Source: Welwitschia mirabilis (Eukaryota > Gnetophyta > Gnetopsida > Welwitschiales). From it: a DNA stretch of 51,484 nucleotides. This document shows, one piece after another, positions 1 through 11,441 of the stretch (position 1 is the stretch's first letter; each line of letters begins with the position of its first letter). The notes under the pieces were generated by a model, which saw only the letters and a list, made by a program, of their open reading frames with translations, made no database searches and was not told where the DNA came from. The position numbers and the translations under genes are program-made. Location: assembly GCA_051453625.1 (NCBI GenBank), contig JBOZIK010000001.1:50288413-50339896 (forward strand), read 5' to 3'.

Positions 1-1060
1 TCTTCATCATCTTCATTATCCCAATTTATCATGAATGAGGTATATTTAGGCTTCCTGCTTTTTCTTTTAGTGTTGATACATTCATTGGTCATATGTCCAA
101 ATCTTTTACATGAGTAACACTAGATTTTCTTTCTATTATCTTGTTCTTTTCTTTATTTTGGATTGCTTCTCCTTGGATTCCTGCTTGATTCTCCTTCCTT
201 TTTCCTGTAGAGACATATTTTGAAATGCCTGACTAGAAAAACCACTTCATCATCATCAAGTTCTTCATCTAATCTGTCAGATCTANNNNNNNNNNNNNNN
301 NNNNNNNNNNNNNNNNNNNNNNNNNNNNNNNNNNNNNNNNNNNNNNNNNNNNNNNNNNNNNNNNNNNNNNNNNNNNNNNNNNNNNTAATCTATTAAATCT
401 GTAATCATTCTGTACACATTTCAAAGTAATACCTTTTCTTCTATCTTTAATAAATTTAAGTTTATAGGTTTGAAGATTACTTTGAAGTTCTTCCAATGCC
501 ATTGTAATGATGTTTTTACTTTATTTGATGGTTGTTACTTTTTGTTCAAATCTCTTGGGCAGGGATTTCAATACTTTTTTTACCACCTTACTTTCTTCCA
601 TACGTTTTTGGAGGCTTTCCATTGAGTTTACTATATTCATAAGTCTAGCAAAAAATTCCTACAAGGTCTCTTTATCATCTATATGAATGTCTTCAAATCT
701 AGAAATAAGTTTTTGTAGTTTGGCTTGTTTAATAGTGTATTTTTCTTCATGTGCTCTAAAATATCCTAAGCTTTTTTTGCATGGTTGCTGTTAAAAATTA
801 TTTTAAATTCATTTATACAAACTACACAAAATATAACATTAAGAGCATGGGCATCTATGGTGGCTTTTGTTTTATCTGTGGAAGTCCATTAGTCTTTGGA
901 TTTAGGAACTAATATAGTATTGCCATTTGTATCTTTTTGGGTTATCATAGGCATAGTATGACCTTTGTATATGACTTCTTCTACATCAGCATCTAGAAAT
1001 CTAAGAAAAATTCTCATCCTGACCTTTCAGTAGGTGTAGTTTGAACCATCAAATATGGTG
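1..1060 (-). pseudogene. SIRE/Tork-like copia Gag, 5' part, decayed
   Basis: Read leftwards from the PBS at 1149-1161, this is a Ty1/copia Gag. A stretch near 900-700 matches the plant copia Gag start region (KAT.DAHALN type), followed by a UBN2 core with segments such as FFARLMNIVNSMESLQ and LKSLPKRFEQKV (about 660-550) and then MALEELQSNLQTYKLKF (502-450). A CCHC zinc knuckle, CYSCKRFGHMTNEC, is intact at 78-119. The knuckle binds RNA during packaging in this family. The frame has several stops, and an N-gap (286-385) cuts it. It runs off the left edge, so pol is not seen. I am sure of the family; the start codon is not identifiable. Confidence 0.85.
286..385. other. Assembly gap, 100 N
   Basis: Exactly 100 N, the usual placeholder for a gap of unknown size. 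It falls inside the copia Gag between UBN2 and the zinc knuckle. Confidence 0.95.
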
Positions 1061-1148
1061 GATGACTAGTTGAAAATCCATCAGTTAGATTACTTACTTT
1101 TAGGATTCTTAAGTCTAAATCTATAAAAATCTCTCAAATACTAACCTA

Positions 1149-1161
1149 TGCTCTGATACCA
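1149..1161 (-). promoter_or_regulatory. Primer-binding site, initiator tRNA-Met type
   Basis: The minus strand reads TGGTATCAGAGCA, the standard plant copia PBS complementary to the 3' end of initiator tRNA-Met. It lies between Gag (below) and the LTR (above), which fixes the element on the minus strand. This PBS is undamaged, unlike the others in the window. Confidence 0.9.
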
Positions 1162-1563
1162 AATTATAGAATCAAGAATGCTAGAGGGGGATGAATAGAT
1201 TCTTTTAAAATCTTAGACTTAAAAACATATTTAGGTAATCTAATCACTTATTGCATATAAAAATAATAAAATCAAGAATGAACATATAAGAAATGAAAAA
1301 CTAAATGTAATAAATCAAAAGATACTAAATCACAAACTACTAGTTTAGATACATGCAACATTTATAGTGGTTTGGGAACTCCCCTACTTCGCTCTCAATG
1401 ATCAGCTTCTCCCAAGTTTGATCTCAAATCTTTGTTACTTTATAGATTTTTATAGGTTCATCTGTAACCCTTATAAGAGAATCTTTATAGGCTAACTCTC
1501 AACTTTAATAATGGACTTTTGCAGGTTAAGTCTCAACCTTTAATAATGAACTTTTGTAGGCTA

Positions 1564-1920
1564 NNNNNNNNNNNNNNNNNNNNNNNNNNNNNNNNNNNNN
1601 NNNNNNNNNNNNNNNNNNNNNNNNNNNNNNNNNNNNNNNNNNNNNNNNNNNNNNNNNNNNNNNNNNNNNNNNNNNNNNNNNNNNNNNNNNNNNNNNNNNN
1701 NNNNNNNNNNNNNNNNNNNNNNNNNNNNNNNNNNNNNNNNNNNNNNNNNNNNNNNNNNNNNNNNNNNNNNNNNNNNNNNNNNNNNNNNNNNNNNNNNNNN
1801 NNNNNNNNNNNNNNNNNNNNNNNNNNNNNNNNNNNNNNNNNNNNNNNNNNNNNNNNNNNNNNNNNNNNNNNNNNNNNNNNNNNNNNNNNNNNNNNNNNNN
1901 NNNNNNNNNNNNNNNNNNNN
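1564..1920. other. Assembly gap, 357 N
   Basis: Unknown sequence inside the SIRE-like LTR. The flanks carry short repeated phrases (aacttttgtaggct / ggacttttgcagg), so a tandem repeat may underlie the gap. Confidence 0.95.
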
Positions 1921-2005
1921 AACTGATTCATAACATTTACAAATTTTGCTTTTTTACACCATCCTATTGATCCCACAAAAATCTAGTTGACCCCATAAGA
2001 ACTTA

Positions 2006-2270
2006 GTTAATCCCATCTTGGATCCAGTCGACCCCTTGTCTCTCAGTCTAGAACTATGGAATGTCATCTTCTTAGGTCTCGTTAATCCCATGAAAATCTA
2101 GTCGACTCCTCTCCTCTCAATCTAGGAATATTAACTATTAGTTCCTCAAATCTGGTTAATCCCATGAATATCTGATCGACTTCTCTTCTCTCAATTTAAG
2201 ACTATTAGTTTTTAAGATCACAGATCAGTTAATCCCTTTAGAATCTGGTTAACCCCTCTAGGTTCAGTTC
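2006..2270. repeat. ~74-bp degenerate tandem repeat inside LTR
   Basis: Units begin with gttaatccc at 2006, 2081, 2155 and 2228, giving periods of 75, 74 and 73. Each full unit also holds a tcgac segment and a ctctcaatctag-like segment. The fourth copy is partial. Repeats of this kind are common in the U3 of SIRE-type LTRs. Confidence 0.75.
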
Positions 2271-2454
2271 ATTTCTTTGTGACTACTTTAAGGATGGTCA
2301 ATCCTTTGAGAATCCGGTTAACCCTCAGTGGAGGTAAACATAACTGAGTAGTTTCACTAGTGCATTTTGGTCCAAATATTTCACCTGCAAAACTTAGTCT
2401 TATCTACACATAATATGTAATAATTTGCACCACATCAAAGAAATTAGTTTAACA

Positions 2455-3790
2455 TCAATTGACAAATATAATATAATAGAAGTTTTATGGATAGGTGGTG
2501 GTGTATCAATTATTTTACAAACTCTTTTTATTTCATTTAGATTTGAAAAAGATTGAGTTATAAGAAATCCTTATGATCTTTGAAGGGCTAACATTGTTTG
2601 TTGAAATACATTAACTAAAATTTTAATGTTTGTATTAGTTTTTCTTAACTCTTGTACAACTCATTTATTCTAATATTGATTTTAAGAATTTGAAGATCTT
2701 GATCAAAATTTATTTGTTTGAAAGTTTAAATTATTTAATCTATTCTAAAAGGTTTCCAATTATTTTGCCTGTGCATTTCTTGTTAATATTACATTTGATT
2801 TTGAAAATTAAAAGGTTTTTGATTAATTTCCAATTATTTTCTATTTATATATTGATAACAAGGAGTATTATTTTATTAGATGAGAGTTATCTTCACAAAT
2901 ATTACATGTTGATGTTATGTTTTTTTCATTTGCTACTTTTGCATCTCTAATTATTTAAATGTATTTTTCCAAAGAAGTAGTAAGAATTCTTGATTATATT
3001 TTTTGAATTATTTTGAACTTTCTCCTTATCATGTTCTACTTCTTTTAATTTTTTAGTAATTTGTTCTAAAGTTTGATTTTCTTTAAAAGTTTATTTAGGT
3101 CAAGTTTCATTGATTTTAACAAGATCTTCCAACAACATCCATGTATTTTCTAAATCTAAATTCATCAAATTACCACATACAAAATATCTATAAGTTATTT
3201 GGTTTTCCTATTTAATTAACTATAAAAATAATCTATTAATTATTCTTTAAAGAATTCATTAATAGGATTGAAATGTATAGCTATAATGAATCATTCATAT
3301 GGCATGGCATAATCTCATTAAGTTGTTAAAAATTTATGACTTTATTTTTTCTTTTTCTTATTGTACTCTCCCCTTATGAATATTTTGATAAAAGCATCTT
3401 GAATTAAACTCTAGGTTTAAGGCTTTTATGAGGTATCATTTTAATCCAAAGTTTTACTTTAATTGTTATAGGAAAGATAATCATATAGGTTCTATTACTA
3501 ATTTATTACATCTTCTAAAGTAAGCACTCACTATTCTATGTTGGCGAGATGTTGAGAAAAATCTTCATTAGGTTCTCCTAAAAAAGTTAGATAAGCATTT
3601 AAGTTTTCTAACTTTACATCATCACTAGGAGGTAAGTGAATAGGGTTTCAAATTTTACATTTTATATGGTCTATTAAATTTTTAAGTTTAACATTTGCAT
3701 TAGGAGTTCTTATTATGATTGAGGTATTAGATGAAACTACTTATTTTTGCTTTTGCACTATATTCAAAATACATAAAAAAAAGATTCACT
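2455..3790 (-). pseudogene. Athila-like gypsy Gag remnant (copy 1)
   Basis: No clean ORF remains. The region aligns by eye with the better preserved Gag at 45930-47560: 2530-2650 (ttatgatctttgaagggctaacattgtttgttgaa) parallels about 46125-46175, and 3420-3480 (tatgaggtatcattttaatccaaag) parallels 47160-47195. Order and orientation agree (5' end at higher coordinates, PBS at 4455-4472). It is cut on its 3' side by the copia LTR ending at 2454. The family is inferred from the second copy. Confidence 0.6.
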
Positions 3791-4454
3791 TCTATACTAT
3801 TGCTTTCTTTTGTAAAACAAAAATTAGATTTTAAAATAATAAAAGATTAAAAAAATTTGTTTAATTCTTGGAATCCTTTGCATACGTAGGATGTGTGTAC
3901 TTGAATTATGCTTAAAGTTGACTAGATCTTCTCTGATATTTTCTTAAATCAGGCTTTATTCCCTTTGATACTTTACCTATTTATCTTAGTATACTATATC
4001 CATACATCCTTAATGATGTTTTTACAATATCATATCTGTCATTATTTAGATGATTACCTGGATGACCACTTCACAGAAAATAGAAAACAAAAAATAGAAG
4101 ATCAAGAAAAATAAAAATAGAACTAAAATCAAAACTAACAATCATCTACATATGTCATCTATATGACAAAGAAGATGATGGTGATTTATTCTATGGAGCA
4201 AAACTAAAAATAACAATCTACAAAATATCTCAGAAAAATCCTAATCTAAGGCCATCATTCACTTATGTCATGAAAACAACAGATAGGATAATAGACTTAA
4301 AAAATGTGGAATGATAAATAAAAAACATGAAAAAACATGCAAAGAAAAACTACAATATTTGTACTAAAAATACAACATTATCGGAAATAGATATTTAAAT
4401 CAAAATTCAAAGAACTTATTTGGGTAACAATGATTCTTAAAATCCTTGTAGCCT
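3791..4454 (-). other. Athila-like 5' untranslated leader
   Basis: A-rich leader between the PBS and the Gag remnant, with no ORF. It holds one copy of the recurrent tgtcat...gatga hairpin motif (4153-4180), matched in the leader of the second element at 47739-47778. Confidence 0.5.
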
Positions 4455-4472
4455 TCCCCAGTAATGACACCA
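4455..4472 (-). promoter_or_regulatory. Primer-binding site, tRNA-Asp type, deaminated
   Basis: The minus strand reads TGGTGTCATTACTGGGGA. The Athila/Tat consensus is TGGCGCCGTTGCCGGGGA. The five differences are all C-to-T or G-to-A, and no CG remains. It sits three bases inside the LTR end at 4476. Confidence 0.8.
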
Positions 4473-4475
4473 AAA

Positions 4476-5720
4476 TGTTGTAATTTATATTTATGAAAAT
4501 ATTACATCCTTTATCAAATTTATTAATCACAAATATATATACAAATACAACACGCGAATATAGATGAAAGTGGATTCAAATGTTGTAATTTATAAAAGGC
4601 ACTAGATGAGAAGAAAGAGAATTGATTTTGATAAAGTATTTTTGATGTTTTTCTTTTAAAATTCAAAATGGAAATAAACAATGCAAGAAAAGTAAACACA
4701 CTATGCATTACAAAATGCAATCTACTATAAATGAAATCTTTATTTAACTATTAAATTTCTATAATTAAGATTATCTTGTATAATCTAAATCAATTAAGAA
4801 AACTATTACTAACCTTAACCAACATAAGCTATTAAGTGCATCAAACAAAATATAAAAAACATGCAATGATTAATCTAAGAAATATAAAATACAATGCAAT
4901 TCATGATGCTAAATTAACGATTTTTAATCTTAATAAAGGTTACCTTTCATGACCTATATCACATATGAACCTATTAGAAAATCATAATTAACATAAATGT
5001 TAAGGGAGATGCATATGAATATATAACACTAAAATAATATTATTTTCATATAAGTTAAACCAACATTCTATTATAAAGTAGCAACACCTCGATGAAGGAG
5101 ACACAACCTTATACCAAGGAAGACTCCTCTTTATAACTAACAGATGGACTTCTAGCCCTTTGATCTTCTATCATGAGAATTTATAATGCAATGAAGATGA
5201 TTGAAGTCAATGAAAAAGATGGTATTTATTAACAACAATAGACTCTACCAATAGCAAATATAATAGACTTATAAAAACCCTAATAGACATGTAAGAGGGT
5301 ACATAATACATTATAGAGTTTTAGTGTAGCTTGGTACATTGATTAAAATTAGATTGTTATCTTAGTTATTGTTCAAATGATTATGGAGATGATGCCATAT
5401 CAAGAGGGTTTTATATTTATCCTTCATATCAATCCAGTTAGCATGCAAGTGGTGTCATCTTAGCATATTATCTAGATGATGTAAGGGATGATAGCATTCT
5501 TGAAGTTCTTTATCAAGTTAAATTGGCCTTAAAGATCATTAGTTTCTCCTTAAAATTTGAAGTATCAGAATTAGTTCAAAATACCTTTAAATGTATTAGT
5601 ATTTATTCCTTTTCATGATTTTCTTCTTAATTCTTAATAATCATCATTTTGTACTTAAACTTATCTAAATATATTATACTCAAAATACCCCATAAAAATG
5701 TACAATTTTACATTGCAACT
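4476..5720 (-). mobile_element. 5' LTR of Athila-like element (copy 1)
   Basis: On the minus strand it starts AGTTGCAATGTA (TG changed to AG) and ends ATTACAACA before the PBS. Its first bases match the LTR starts at 16829, 25173, 43315 (rc) and 51219. Its inner part (4476-4810) aligns with 42096-42420. No PPT lies above 5720, so this is a 5' LTR and sequence above it is flank. A degenerate TATA-like aataaatacc is at 5221-5230 (rc). Confidence 0.7.
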
Positions 5721-6573
5721 ACTATTTTCAAGTATAACTTTTTGAATTTCTTCTTTCACTTCCAACTCTAGAAGAAGGTAAATACATTTAATAAAACAAA
5801 TTTCACTTGGCTTTATGTGTCATGTTGTTGCTTTTTTCAACATGCCATCATTTGCTATTTGTAAAATAGGCTTCTTTTAGGGAATGAATGACACATGTTG
5901 AGCTGTATAAATAATACTATGACTTGAAGTTGATCCTTGATAAGACAATGTATTTGGCATGCTTAGTGAATTGTTCAAGTGGTAAATGAATGAAAATTCA
6001 AGTAATCACCTTTAGATTTAATATGCCCATTTTCAATATATGTGCTTAACATATAACAAGTATTATTTTCTTTAAAAATAAACTTTAAGAAGGAACAAGT
6101 GATAAACAATGGTAGAATATGAAAATCAGTAATTAAAAAAAATTTATAATATAAGAAAATAAGAGAGAATGTGAATCATGATAATAGTAAATATAATCAC
6201 ATAGAGATATAGGATTACAAACTTTAAATGAAATTTGCTTCCTTTTTTAAAATTGATTTTGTTTGCATAGGCTTATTTTCTAGACTTCAACTCAAGCTTT
6301 CCCTAGATATGTTCTTATGCCTTTTTTGGTTTTTATGAGAATATAAACTTCTAAAAAAACCTTATCCTTTCAAGTTTTTAAGGAAAAAAGGAGTTGTAAT
6401 GTGCTATACCCAAAGAGCATAATGATGAGTTGAATCATCACACTTGAGTTATTCAGTAATACGTAGACAAGTTACATCATCATACATACATGAACAAGGA
6501 GAAGTAACTTACTAATATTGTAATCTTAATGGCATAATGATAAATTGAAAGTAAAAGGATGAATACCAATAAA
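5721..6573. other. No gene; A+T-rich flank
   Basis: Both strands are full of stops. I see no protein family, PPT or repeat boundary. It separates the Athila-like LTR from dispersed repeat copy A. Confidence 0.6.
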
Positions 6574-8005
6574 TGTTCTTCTGTTAAACATTTCTCCTTG
6601 TTGAACATTTAAAAATTTCTCCCTATGATAGGTTTTTCTTATGTTTTAATGCATGTTTTTGTTTTGCTATGTTTTTTTTCTATCATTTTCTTCCCCTGTG
6701 ATCTTGTTGTCTTTCATTGGATTTTTCTAATAAATGCATTCTTTATTCCTTACTTCTCTATTTTTGTGGGTGTTTCATATTTCTAGTGCCTCATTTAAGT
6801 ATCTTTAGTTGTCTTTTTATGAATTTTTTTTGAGTGCCTCCTATTAATGATGTTCCCTTTTAATCATCATTTTTTTTAAAACATTGGGTTACCCCATTAA
6901 AATTTTTTTATTGGATACCTTTTTTTTTTAAAATATATTAAGTATACTAATACTTATTTTCAAAGTTCCTATGAAAGGCCCTTTAATGTAGTCATAACAA
7001 CTATAATGCCATTACATGATAAATATCATATCATGCCTCTTAATATGAGTCATTGGAGGAGTAAATTCTATTAATAGATTTGAGATGTAATTAAAATTCT
7101 CCTTGGCTTTAGAAGATTGGTTCTTAATTTTATTTGGCAAACACCTCAAAAACTCTTTTCCATCATTCGTCTTTTCATTTCAAGTCTACAACAGAAAAAA
7201 GTAAAAGATATATTTCTCTAATTACTAAGGATTTGTAATGGAATGGTATCAATTATCCCTAATCTTCTTTAATCTTCATTTTTTATCTTATTTAATCATT
7301 AGCAACTTATGCTATGCCCTTAGGATTACAATTCTCTATTGCTTCTCATCAATGAATAAGGATCTCATAGTAATTTCTAATCATTAATATTAAGGAATTC
7401 ATGACCCTCTAATTTTCTTAATAAGTTCTAATACATTTAGCTCATCCTATAAGCCATTATAATGTAGTAGTATAACTACTACTATGAACTTAAGAGTGGT
7501 TGTATATGAAAAGCTAGTGTCCACATGAGCATGGATTATGTGTTTTGAATAATTTATGAATGTATTATAATTGTGATTAATGTATTTTAGTTCATGTATT
7601 TACACTTAGAGAGGCTATTAAAGCCCTTGCTTATTAATATATTTGGACATTCATTAAGAGAGAACCTACCCTCTCATTTTCTATTCTCCATTTAGACTTG
7701 GTCAATACATGTGATGAAGTTGATAGATTCAGAACTATGGTTAGTAGAGTTGGTAGTGTTAGAAGTATTACCTCCTTCATAGCATCATCATAATTGATAG
7801 GATCAATTGTGCTTTATGAAATGTAATCTTGTAGCATGCATGTTGGCTTTATGGTGTAAAAGATTAGTAAGAGAGGAAGACATGACATGAAAATAGGCAC
7901 TTAAAAGCATGAGTAGACTTGAGTTATTGTGTTACTACCCTTCTTTGTAGCTTCTTGGAATGAGTGCTAATAGATGATGATAGGAGTAGAATAAAAATGA
8001 TTACA
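6574..8005 (-). repeat. Dispersed LTR-like repeat, copy A (uninterrupted)
   Basis: This aligns through most of its length with 35076-35346 plus 39887-40878. Shared landmarks include tttctccct, attaatgatgttcc, the tcatgcctcttaatgtgagt region and gtagcatgcatgtt. On the minus strand it starts TGTAATC and ends AACA, so a solo LTR is possible, but no TSD is seen. A stretch of about 170 bp near 7553-7725, absent from copy B, holds a TATA-like atatattaata (rc, about 7640). The uninterrupted site TGATG at 6848-6852 is the empty form of the copia insertion site in copy B. Confidence 0.65.
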
Positions 8006-8959
8006 TAGTTGCTCCTTTTGATGTGGGAGTGAGTGGTATGAAGATCCATATCAAAACAATGTTTGGAGGCATACCCAAGTTAATTTTACTTTCCTTTTTT
8101 TCTATTTCCTTATTTTCTTTTTTTATTCTTTTATTTTAATTTTTTCCCTTTTTTTCTTATTTTTTATTTTAAGTAACATAAATGTAATGACTAAAAAAGA
8201 TGTCTAATGGATGAATGGAAAAGATATAGAAAAATGACATGACTAATGTAACATGGTAAAATTTGAGGAGATAGGAATAGGGATAAGTGAAAAAAATGAA
8301 AAAAGAAAAGAATAAGTGACATTTAATCATAATTCTTAAAATGGATAAGAAGTGCTAGGATGTGGAAGAATGATAAAAAAAGCAAAGGGGATGAGTGGTG
8401 ATGACAATAGAAAATAGATTATCACAACATCATAAGGTGATAAAATGAGTGGTGAAAGGCGATGGGTACCAAAATATGGGATTAGTATTAAGTAGGTAAG
8501 AGTAAATGTAAGATGACTTTAAGGTAATTTATTGAAAATACTTAGAAAATACTAGGTTAGAATTGACAAAGAAGCACAAATAAGATTGATTTCTACACCT
8601 CTAAATGTCAATTTAGCAAAGTTTATTAGTATAGATCATAATGTTATTTGATGTCATTAACATGTGGTTCAATGTTAAAGAGCATAGATTATCATGTAAT
8701 AAGGGAAATGATCATGAGAATGCCTATGGTTATCTTATTAACTATTAATATAATGTCTAGATTATAACTCAATCTAATCATTAGCTACAATAGCTAGTGA
8801 TACCTCACTAAATTACCATCTAATAACCAATATGTTCTAAATGCTTACAAAGTCAGAGCCTTAGAGTTAGGGGAAAATTAAGTTAATAAGATGTTTAGAA
8901 ATGTCTTCCACCATAATGAGGGAAGTGCAACCACTACTAAGAGCATAATAATCTATAAT
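8006..8959. other. No gene; low-complexity stretches
   Basis: Contains a long T-rich run (about 8088-8175) and otherwise unremarkable A+T-rich sequence without an ORF or recognisable domain. Confidence 0.6.
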
Positions 8960-9090
8960 CTAAAGCTATATCATGACTAACTAATCCTAGTAGAGTTGCC
9001 ATAGCTATCATACTGCACTGCCAAAGGCCTCTCTTGGGAATATGGACCATAGTATGCTTGCGGTAGGACATCATTACGCTTTTTTTTTCT
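8960..9090 (-). repeat. Conserved noncoding block with PBS-like core
   Basis: The reverse complement matches 23400-23560 on the + strand: both share a CCYAAGAGRGGCCTTTGG segment followed by AACTCTACTRGG. The core TGGCAACTCTACTAGGATT (rc of 8983-9001) resembles the tRNA-Arg-type PBS described for Tat/Ogre elements, with G-to-A changes. If so, an LTR would lie above 9002, but I could not find its outer end. Alternatively it is a conserved internal noncoding segment. Confidence 0.4.
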
Positions 9091-11377
9091 TTTTTAATTT
9101 TCTATTTTTTTATTTTTAAATTATTAACTAATAACTTAGATTATCCTTTTTTTTTCAAATAGTAAATGATCACGGGGGTGAGTATCAAATTTGACATAAT
9201 TGATAGTAAGATAAAATAACATAAGACACTAAAGGTCATAGACATGGGAATGTCTTAAGATTGGTGAAATCTAATCTTACCACTATAAATTCTTGAAAGT
9301 ATAAATCTACTTTGATGAAAACTCAAATGTGATTTAACATAAGACAAAATGAGTAGATGATCAAATAAATAAATGACCTTAACTAAGAAGTAATGCTAAT
9401 GGGTCATTTAGCTAAAGGTGAAGGTAGATGCATCTATCAATCAAAATGATCTTCCTACTCAATTGCTTCTATCATGCTAAGAGCATATTGATCATCATTT
9501 GCATGGTCTCAAATATTATCCATGGACCCTAAGTTTTTCATAGCATCTAAATTAAAAATCTCAACAAATTCATTCAGAATGCATCTCTCTATAAAATACA
9601 GATTTTGAAACTTAAAAGTTTACTTGTTATAAAGATGTATCCAAAGGTTATGTAATAAATGAAGTAGATAAATTTAAGATGATTATTGATGACATGTTAA
9701 AAAAAGCTCAGGATATGAAGTGATGAAAAATTCAAGTAAGTGATATAAGCTAAATGATAAACATGGTATGTGTATGATATGCTATGATTACTAGAGAGTC
9801 TAAAATATTAGAGAAGATCCAAGCATTTGCCCTTATGGGTTTTCATGTGTTCATAAAATTTGTTTTAAATTTTCTCTCTTTTTTTTAAAAAATTTTGATT
9901 GCTTTTTGTTTTTTGTTTTTTATTTTTTGAAAACAAGATGAAAGTCAGAGCCATGGGAAATGTGACATGGATATGATTAATATAATAACAAGAAAGGTAT
10001 CAGGAATTGAGGATGTGATGAGATGCATGACAAGTGGAAATGTACTTACTAATATCTGATGGGATGATGATGATGATGATTAAGAAGGCTTATATGAGGT
10101 TATGAATTATGATAGAGGAAGGATCAAGTGTATCATAATATGGGTTGATGTAATATAAGCGTCCCATATCATATGGGCTTAATGCATGACCTCATCTACA
10201 TTGTGCATGAGAATAAATAGTGTGCATACTCTCAAACATCTAGTGAATGTCTTTAGCCATAATTTATAAAACTCAAATATAGAATCTAGGATGTAAAATT
10301 TGCTTGATGTGTAAAAACACCAATGTTACTCTTTTGATAGGCTGACCATCAAGAGTGAAATGNNNNNNNNNNGTTTTCTAGGGGATTACTATAATTAAAT
10401 TTGACAAGGTTAAGATCGATACAACTTTTAACAAGTTGAACATTGAGAGTGAAATGCAAAGACACATTAAACCAACTCCTCATTGTGATATCCTACAATC
10501 TAATAAACTGAAATAAGAATAAATAATGAGGACTAAACCAAAAGAAAACACTAAAAAACATGTTAAGCTACTTTTACTAAAAGACTTGGAAAGTAAAAAC
10601 ATGAACTATTTTAGAAGAGACTTTGGTCCTTTTTTTAAAAAAAAAAATTAGAAACATTATTCTTTAAAGTTTTCATGAATAGTATAATAGAATAAGGTTT
10701 TTGCTCATCCATTGAGACGTTGCTCGGCTATGTGAATGCATTTTGTATTAGGTACTTTAACCATTAAGGACCTTGTCCTTTATGTTTTAGTTGAATGGGT
10801 AAACTAGCATTTTTTCTTATCTTATTTTATTTTTTGGTTTTTTTTTGTTTTTTTGGTTTTGCTTTTTTTTACATACACATGTGTACATGTTTTTCGTATT
10901 TTCATGTTTTTTATTTTTTTTATTTTTTTGTTTTAAATAAAGGAATTTTTTGGATTTTTTGGGAGAATTTTAAATCATGACTTAGTTGAATAGTCATTTA
11001 GAAGGAATGGAATCCATCATGTGTCTAGGATTTGAGTGTTAGGAATGGGTAAAAACTTCATCTTATAAGGGTTCATAGTGTTTTAATGATTTCTTTTTTT
11101 TTTTTACAATGTTGAATTGATTTTTGAATGATCAAAAAGCATCTATCTTTTAAAGGAAGAAGGCAAAATTCAAATTATGTATTAAGGATGAATTTGATAT
11201 AAGGTGTCTAAATGTATGACCTAATGTCAAACTGTGTTTTAAGATAAGGATTAAATTTCATTTTAATTGTTTAAAATCCTTAGATATCTTTGAAAGTTAC
11301 ATTAATCATAACCATAAACATGAATAGAAACTAGAGTTTTGTTAAAAATAGCCATAAAAGTATTATCTCTCCCCTTG

Positions 11378-11380
<3 letters not shown>
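9091..11380. other. No gene; A+T-rich repeats-poor stretch
   Basis: No protein-like frame on either strand. Short (GAT)n near 10063-10080, T-rich runs near 9880-9930 and 10805-10935, and a 10-N gap at 10363-10372. May be decayed LTR sequence belonging to the block at 8960-9090. Confidence 0.5.
10363..10372. other. Assembly gap, 10 N
   Basis: Ten N between agagtgaaatg and gttttctag. The phrase gagagtgaaatg recurs about 85 bp downstream. Confidence 0.95.

Positions 11381-11438
<58 letters not shown>
11381..11438. repeat. (CT)29 microsatellite
   Basis: Twenty-nine uninterrupted CT units. Purity contrasts with the decay around it, so it is probably recently expanded and polymorphic. No gene is adjacent. 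Confidence 0.97.

Positions 11439-11441
<3 letters not shown>

Larger units (their letters stand above)
1167..2454 (-). mobile_element. 5' LTR of SIRE-like copia element
   Basis: The LTR runs from TGTTAAAC (rc of 2447-2454) to just before the PBS. Its 3' end carries the motif CTATTCATCCCCCTCTAG (rc of about 1179-1196), typical of SIRE/Tork LTR ends. The final CA is apparently changed to TA (near 1166-1167). Length is about 1.29 kb including a 357-bp gap, in the range known for SIRE-type LTRs. The outer edge abuts Athila-like Gag, so this element probably inserted into that one. No second LTR is in the window, so the boundaries rest on termini and the PBS only. Confidence 0.6.

Noticed and set aside
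2690-2950. 86-codon + strand frame
   Set aside because: Antisense to an Athila-like Gag remnant in A+T-rich DNA; no family resemblance.
10795-10980. Phe-rich 61-codon frame
   Set aside because: Product of T-rich low-complexity DNA.
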